From Actinomycetes bacterium (GTDB taxonomy: Bacteria; Actinomycetota; CADDZG01; JAHWKV01), in contig JAJCYF010000159.1 in assembly GCA_029263035.1 (NCBI GenBank), forward strand, positions 1 through 15,946: 15,946 nucleotides of DNA, written 5' to 3'. The notes under the pieces are model-generated. The model was given only the letters and a program-made list of their open reading frames with translations. It was not told where the DNA came from and ran no database searches. Each line of letters opens with the position of its first letter. Position 1 is the first letter of the stretch. Position numbers and translations under genes: made by a program. Below, one piece after another: positions 12,870 through 15,946 of this stretch.

Positions 12870-13538
12870 TCATTCTTCTCCTGGCGGAGTTTCGCCGCCC
12901 GCCGCTTCATCCTCCGCAGATTCTCCTTCCGCGCTTTCGCCCACGACCGTCAGGGTGCCGTTCATGTTCGGGTGGACGTCGCACTGGAAGTAGTATTCAC
13001 CGGCCGCGATCGGGTCCACCTGGTAGTCCACCGTCTCCGGACCGGTGAAGATCGAGCCCCGGAAGAGTGCATTGGCGGAACCCCGGGCATCCAAGATCGA
13101 CACGTTGTGCGGCACGGTATCCTCGTTGTTGAAAGCCATGACGAACTCTGTGTCCGCCGGCACGCTCAGCTCATTTTTGTCGAACTGGATGTTGTTGGCC
13201 TCAATCTCCACCGCGGGTGAGCCACCGCCGCCGCCGTGCTCCTCCTCTTCGGGGGGAGCAAGTCCCATGGCCGCCGCAACACCGAACAGCAGCGGCAGCG
13301 CCGTGATCCCCCCGAGGACCACCATGAGGGGCTTTCCGCCGTCCGGCTTGGCGGCCATCACGCTGAACGCGATCAGAAGGTTGATCGCAACGCTGATAGC
13401 CACCGCAGTCGCCACCGCGGGGTGAACGTTGAGAAGAATCTGCGACATGACCAGAGCAAGGAACAGAATGAACGCCAGAGCCCCCACAGGTATGAGGACC
13501 GGGAGGATCAGTCTGTCCCGCATGTTGTCTTCCGTCAT
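12870..13538 (-). CDS. Membrane-anchored cupredoxin (type 1 copper protein)
   Basis: 222 aa from ATG 13538, which has GGTGGAG 5 nt upstream and overlaps the ctaG stop as ATGA; the longer in-frame start at 13580 would lie inside ctaG. Three N-terminal helices (~9-37, 40-63, 70-93) are followed by an acidic/Gly-rich hinge (PPEEEEHGGGGG) and a complete cupredoxin domain (~108-199). Type 1 copper ligands are all visible: His144 (VPHNV) and Cys186, His189, Met192 in CDVHPNM. The tail (200-222) is acidic and disordered. The domain should face the outside, where it could pass electrons to the oxidase in place of or beside cytochrome c, or hold copper for CuA/CuB assembly. Its place between ctaG and the ctaA/ctaB fusion supports a role with the oxidase. 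I know no fixed name for this three-helix plus cupredoxin layout. Confidence 0.9.
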   Translation of the reverse strand: MTEDNMRDRLILPVLIPVGALAFILFLALVMSQILLNVHPAVATAVAISVAINLLIAFSVMAAKPDGGKPLMVVLGGITALPLLFGVAAAMGLAPPEEEEHGGGGGSPAVEIEANNIQFDKNELSVPADTEFVMAFNNEDTVPHNVSILDARGSANALFRGSIFTGPETVDYQVDPIAAGEYYFQCDVHPNMNGTLTVVGESAEGESAEDEAAGGETPPGEE

Positions 13539-14413
13539 CGCGTCTCCACCTTGTTCAGCTCCCTTTCGAGGTCTTGCCACTTAGTGGCATCCGGCGTGCC
13601 CGACTCCTGCTGGGCGGCCCATTTGAAGAAAAGAATAGCGATTATCATCCAGAGGAACAGCCCGCCGCCCACCTTCATGACCAGTCCTGCCACACCCTGG
13701 TCGGCGGTTGCGTCGAATCCGGTGATCAATCGAGGCGCCTCAGCGTATACCCGATAGAAAGGGAAGTCGCCGAAAGTCAGAAACGATGCCGGCACCGTCG
13801 GCACGATGGTCTGACCGAACAGGTACAACATCTGGCCGGGCGGCGAGATACGCGGAAGCTCGGGCATGGGACTCAGCACCGGCCACCACATGACGAGTGA
13901 CAACGCCACAAGCAGGGAGTGCGCCCCGAAGTGAAGCGCCTCGTTCTGGACGGTGGCGTTAACGAACCCGGGCCAGTGGGTGAAAACCATGAACCCGTTG
14001 AACAGGATCAGCGCCGGAAGCGGCCGGGATATCCGGCGCATGGTCGCCATAATCCACCTGGGGCGCAACAGCCGTCTGGCCATCCAGTCCGGGGTCCCCA
14101 TGAGAATCAGGGCGGGGGCCACCAGCGAGAACAGCAGGTGCTGCGTCGTGTGGACGCTGAACAGGTAGTCTTCGCTGATCTCATGGATGGGCCAGTCGGC
14201 ACCAATCCAGAGAGTCAGCACGCCCAGGGCGAAGTAGCGGACCTGGCTCTTGGTTGCAGGCGGGTCGCCCGGCGAGACGTGGCTGGGACCCCAGTAGCGG
14301 CAGGCGGCCCAGTAGAGGGCAAGAACGCCGCCCATGATGAGCCATACATCAAAGTGGGGCGCCCAGTTCCACGGACCGCCCACCTCTCCGTGGGCAAGCA
14401 GCTCAATAGCCAC
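13535..14413 (-). CDS. ctaG: Caa3-type cytochrome c oxidase assembly factor CtaG
   Basis: 292 aa. This is the polytopic caa3_CtaG family (unrelated to the Cox11 protein that shares the name), which supports insertion of copper into the CuB site of subunit I in Bacillus. About seven helices. Signature elements: HEISEDYLFSVHTTQHLLFSL followed by APALILMGTPDW, a mid-protein THWPGFVNATVQNEALHFGAH segment with membrane-edge histidines, and MWWPVLSP. The start is GTG at 14413, 11 nt after the COX4 stop, without a clear ribosome binding site; the next in-frame ATG would delete the first helix. The stop overlaps the next gene by 4 nt (ATGA), implying coupled translation with the membrane cupredoxin, which may be a copper partner. 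Confidence 0.93.
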   Translation of the reverse strand: MAIELLAHGEVGGPWNWAPHFDVWLIMGGVLALYWAACRYWGPSHVSPGDPPATKSQVRYFALGVLTLWIGADWPIHEISEDYLFSVHTTQHLLFSLVAPALILMGTPDWMARRLLRPRWIMATMRRISRPLPALILFNGFMVFTHWPGFVNATVQNEALHFGAHSLLVALSLVMWWPVLSPMPELPRISPPGQMLYLFGQTIVPTVPASFLTFGDFPFYRVYAEAPRLITGFDATADQGVAGLVMKVGGGLFLWMIIAILFFKWAAQQESGTPDATKWQDLERELNKVETR

Positions 14414-14424
14414 TACGGCCGCTG

Positions 14425-14757
14425 CTAGCTAGCTGCGCCGGCGAGGCGATCGGCGAAGGTGAACGTCCACAGGACGACGCCGTAGATTGCCATCGCCAAG
14501 AGAATGCCCAGGAGGAAAAAGCGACGGAATATCTTGGAGTCGAACTTGAGATGCATGAAATACGCCGCCACGGCGAAGAACTTGACCAGCATCATGGCGC
14601 TGAGGATCGGCACGATCAGGTTCTCCAGCGAGTCGATGTAGACCACAGCCACCTCCAGGGCGGTGACGATACCCAGGAAACCCGCGACCTTTACATACTG
14701 GAACTCGCTGGGGTGATTGTGGGGGTGGTCTTCCATTTCAGTCTCCGTTGTGGTCAT
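14425..14757 (-). CDS. ctaF: Cytochrome c oxidase subunit IV, prokaryotic COX4 type
   Basis: 110 aa, typical for the bacterial COX4_pro family: a polar, His-rich N-terminus (EDHPHNHPSEFQYVKV) and three helices (~26-45, 50-70, 80-102). The family marks are the first helix with Ala-Leu-Glu (ITALEVAVVYI-like segment), the KFFAVAAYFMHLKFD stretch and the closing helix. It is a small structural subunit packing against subunits I and III and is not catalytic. ATG 14757 overlaps the COX3 stop as ATGA and has no separate ribosome binding site, so translation is coupled to ctaE. Confidence 0.92.
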   Translation of the reverse strand: MTTTETEMEDHPHNHPSEFQYVKVAGFLGIVTALEVAVVYIDSLENLIVPILSAMMLVKFFAVAAYFMHLKFDSKIFRRFFLLGILLAMAIYGVVLWTFTFADRLAGAAS

Positions 14758-15371
14758 GGGAACAGGTACACGACGGTGAAGATGACGATCCAGACAATGT
14801 CCACGAAGTGCCAGTACAGACCGACCATCTCTACCTTCTTGGCGCCTTCGGAGTGGGGATCGAGCTTTCCGAGCTTGGATAGCGTGTACATCGTCAGCAG
14901 CAACAGGATCCCGATGGCCACGTGGGTTCCGTGGAAGCCGGTGAGAACGAAGAAACTAGACCCGAACGGGCTGGTCTGGATGGTTAGACCCTTGTTGATG
15001 AACTCGGTGAACTCGAAGAACTGGCCCGCGATGAAGCTTGCTCCCAGCAAGGAGGTGGCCATCAGCCAGATCCGCAGCTTGCGGTGGTCACCCCTCTGAA
15101 TGGCGGCGAGCGCCAGCACCATTGTCAAAGAGCTAATCAGCAGGACGAACGACGACACAGAAGTGAAGGGGATGTCGTAAACGTCTTGGCGGGTGGGCCC
15201 GTCGTTGGTCCGATTGCGGTAGAGGAGGTGGGCCGATATCAAGGCACCGAAGAAGAGGCACTCCGAGCCCAGGAACGCCCACATCGCGAGCTTGACGTTG
15301 TCGAGCCCCGTGTAGGTGGCGTGGGGGTCGGGCTCGGCGGAGGTCTCTTTGGTCACAGTGGCGTCGTGCAT
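14754..15371 (-). CDS. ctaE: Cytochrome c oxidase subunit III (COX3)
   Basis: 205 aa from ATG 15371, chosen because GGAGGA lies 6 nt upstream and the ATG overlaps the ctaD stop as TGATG; the frame extends 29 codons further upstream only as a read of ctaD in another frame. It has five helices, the short bacterial form that lacks helices I-II of the seven-helix mitochondrial type. Family marks: KLAMWAFLGSECLFFGAL, FIAGQFFEFTEF, GFHGTHVAIGILLL and the closing GLYWHFVDIVWIVIF. It stabilises subunit I and lies at the mouth of the D proton pathway. The two extra C-terminal helices of the adjacent ctaD product may fill the place of the missing helices. Confidence 0.96.
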   Translation of the reverse strand: MHDATVTKETSAEPDPHATYTGLDNVKLAMWAFLGSECLFFGALISAHLLYRNRTNDGPTRQDVYDIPFTSVSSFVLLISSLTMVLALAAIQRGDHRKLRIWLMATSLLGASFIAGQFFEFTEFINKGLTIQTSPFGSSFFVLTGFHGTHVAIGILLLLTMYTLSKLGKLDPHSEGAKKVEMVGLYWHFVDIVWIVIFTVVYLFP

Positions 15372-15946
15372 CAGTGTTCCTCCGCCGTCGCCGGCTCCAG
15401 GACCCAACCGTAGAAACCGGCAAGGCAGATGATTGCTCCTACGACTCCGACGAACCACGACTGCAGGATCACCGCGTAAGCCATTACCGGGAAGCCGAAG
15501 GCGGCCACCATCGGGAAGTAGGAAGGCGAGGGCATGTGGATGCCATGGCCGCCTTCATGCTCCTCTTCCTCGGCATGCAGTTCCGCTCCGCCGGTGGGAA
15601 CCGGAACTGGACGGCCCTTCTTGTCCTCCTTGTACTTGCGGTGCCAGAAGTCGTCCCGCTCGGTGACGGTCGGAATCTCCTTGAAGTTGTACTCGGGGGG
15701 CGGCGAAGGAATGGTCCACTCGAGGGTGCGGGCGTCCCACGGGTCGGGCCCGGCGATCTCACCCTTGCGCTTGCTTTTCACCCAGTTGTGCATGAAGACC
15801 AGCGTCGACGCGGCGATCAGGAAGGCGCCGACGGTGGACATCATGTTCCACATCTCCCAGCCCAGCCCGGCCTGGTAGGTATAGTACCGGCGGGGCATGC
15901 CCTTCAGGCCCAGGATGTGGAACGGGCCGAAGGTCATGTTGAAGCC
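15371..15946 (-). CDS. ctaD: Cytochrome c oxidase subunit I, C-terminal part (runs off the right edge)
   Basis: Only the last 191 codons are in the window; the gene continues past 15946, so its start and the heme and CuB ligands are not visible. What is seen is the end of the aa3-type subunit I core: NMTFGPFHILGLKGMPRRYY, helix XII (NMMSTVGAFLIAASTLVFM), then DPWDARTLEWTIPSPPPEYNF and the IPTV segment that closes the family. Beyond this is an extension of about 85 residues: a charged Glu/His linker (ELHAEEEEHEGGHGIH) and two more helices (PSYFPMVAAFGFPVMAYAVI and WFVGVVGAIICLAGFYGWVL) ending LEPATAEEH. Extra C-terminal helices occur in other oxidases such as those with five-helix COX3. The stop overlaps the ctaE start by one base. 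Confidence 0.96.
   Translation of the reverse strand, partial: GFNMTFGPFHILGLKGMPRRYYTYQAGLGWEMWNMMSTVGAFLIAASTLVFMHNWVKSKRKGEIAGPDPWDARTLEWTIPSPPPEYNFKEIPTVTERDDFWHRKYKEDKKGRPVPVPTGGAELHAEEEEHEGGHGIHMPSPSYFPMVAAFGFPVMAYAVILQSWFVGVVGAIICLAGFYGWVLEPATAEEH

Noticed and set aside
12839..12910. Upstream ATG at 12910 as start of the ctaA-ctaB fusion
   Set aside because: It would overlap the preceding gene by 41 nt and add a polar, Arg/Lys-rich 24-residue stretch not usual in CtaA; still possible, but less likely than 12838.
12041..13048. Plus-strand frame of 335 aa opposite the CtaA half
   Set aside because: Gln/His/Arg-rich antisense frame with no start signal.

Overview
The window is GC-rich bacterial DNA that looks like a member of the Actinomycetota, possibly an uncultured or deep-branching line. 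The basis is the gene set: a Lon protease preceded by a partial HspR-type HAIR operator, a PGPGW-motif small membrane protein, a class II GlpX fructose-bisphosphatase, a caa3-type CtaG, and several genes whose -10 box lies only 6-8 nt from the start codon, as in leaderless actinobacterial transcripts. Species cannot be named from sequence alone. There are no rRNA, tRNA, CRISPR, phage or insertion-sequence genes, and no gene-free stretch longer than 300 bases; the longest is 177 bp, upstream of lon.

Left part (1-5405). A small anchored or secreted protein of unknown function (158-610, TTG start with a strong ribosome binding site) converges on lon (671-3028, minus) across a perfect 12-bp bidirectional terminator. 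The lon promoter region (3029-3205) holds a good -35/-10 pair, a HAIR-like operator and GTTGC dyads. Divergent from it is a small polytopic protein (3206-3589). A polytopic protein of unknown function (3611-4375, minus) and a [2Fe-2S] sucrase/ferredoxin-like protein (4461-5405, plus) diverge from an 85-bp spacer with two promoters that appear leaderless.

Middle part (5395-10290). A stand-alone 5'-3' exonuclease (minus) takes its start codon from a tandem ~80-bp palindromic repeat that separates it from glpX (6442-7449, minus). Divergent from glpX is a plus-strand run: PGPGW protein, glutamate dehydrogenase and a class I/II aminotransferase. The last two are 3 nt apart and probably couple ammonium assimilation or glutamate oxidation to transamination.

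Right part (10277-15946, minus). This is an aa3-type cytochrome c oxidase operon, entered at the 3' end of ctaD: ctaD - ctaE (COX3) - COX4 - ctaG - membrane-anchored cupredoxin - ctaA/ctaB fusion - cupredoxin lipoprotein. It carries structural subunits, copper-handling proteins and both heme A enzymes. COX2 (ctaC) is not in the window and probably lies beyond the right edge. The most unusual feature is the single 670-residue protein that joins heme A synthase (CtaA) to heme O synthase (CtaB) and ends in a two-helix hairpin resembling the membrane anchor of COX2. It is followed at once by a lipoprotein cupredoxin with a Met/His/Glu-rich insert in its copper-site loop. Together these suggest a dedicated heme/copper assembly module for the oxidase.
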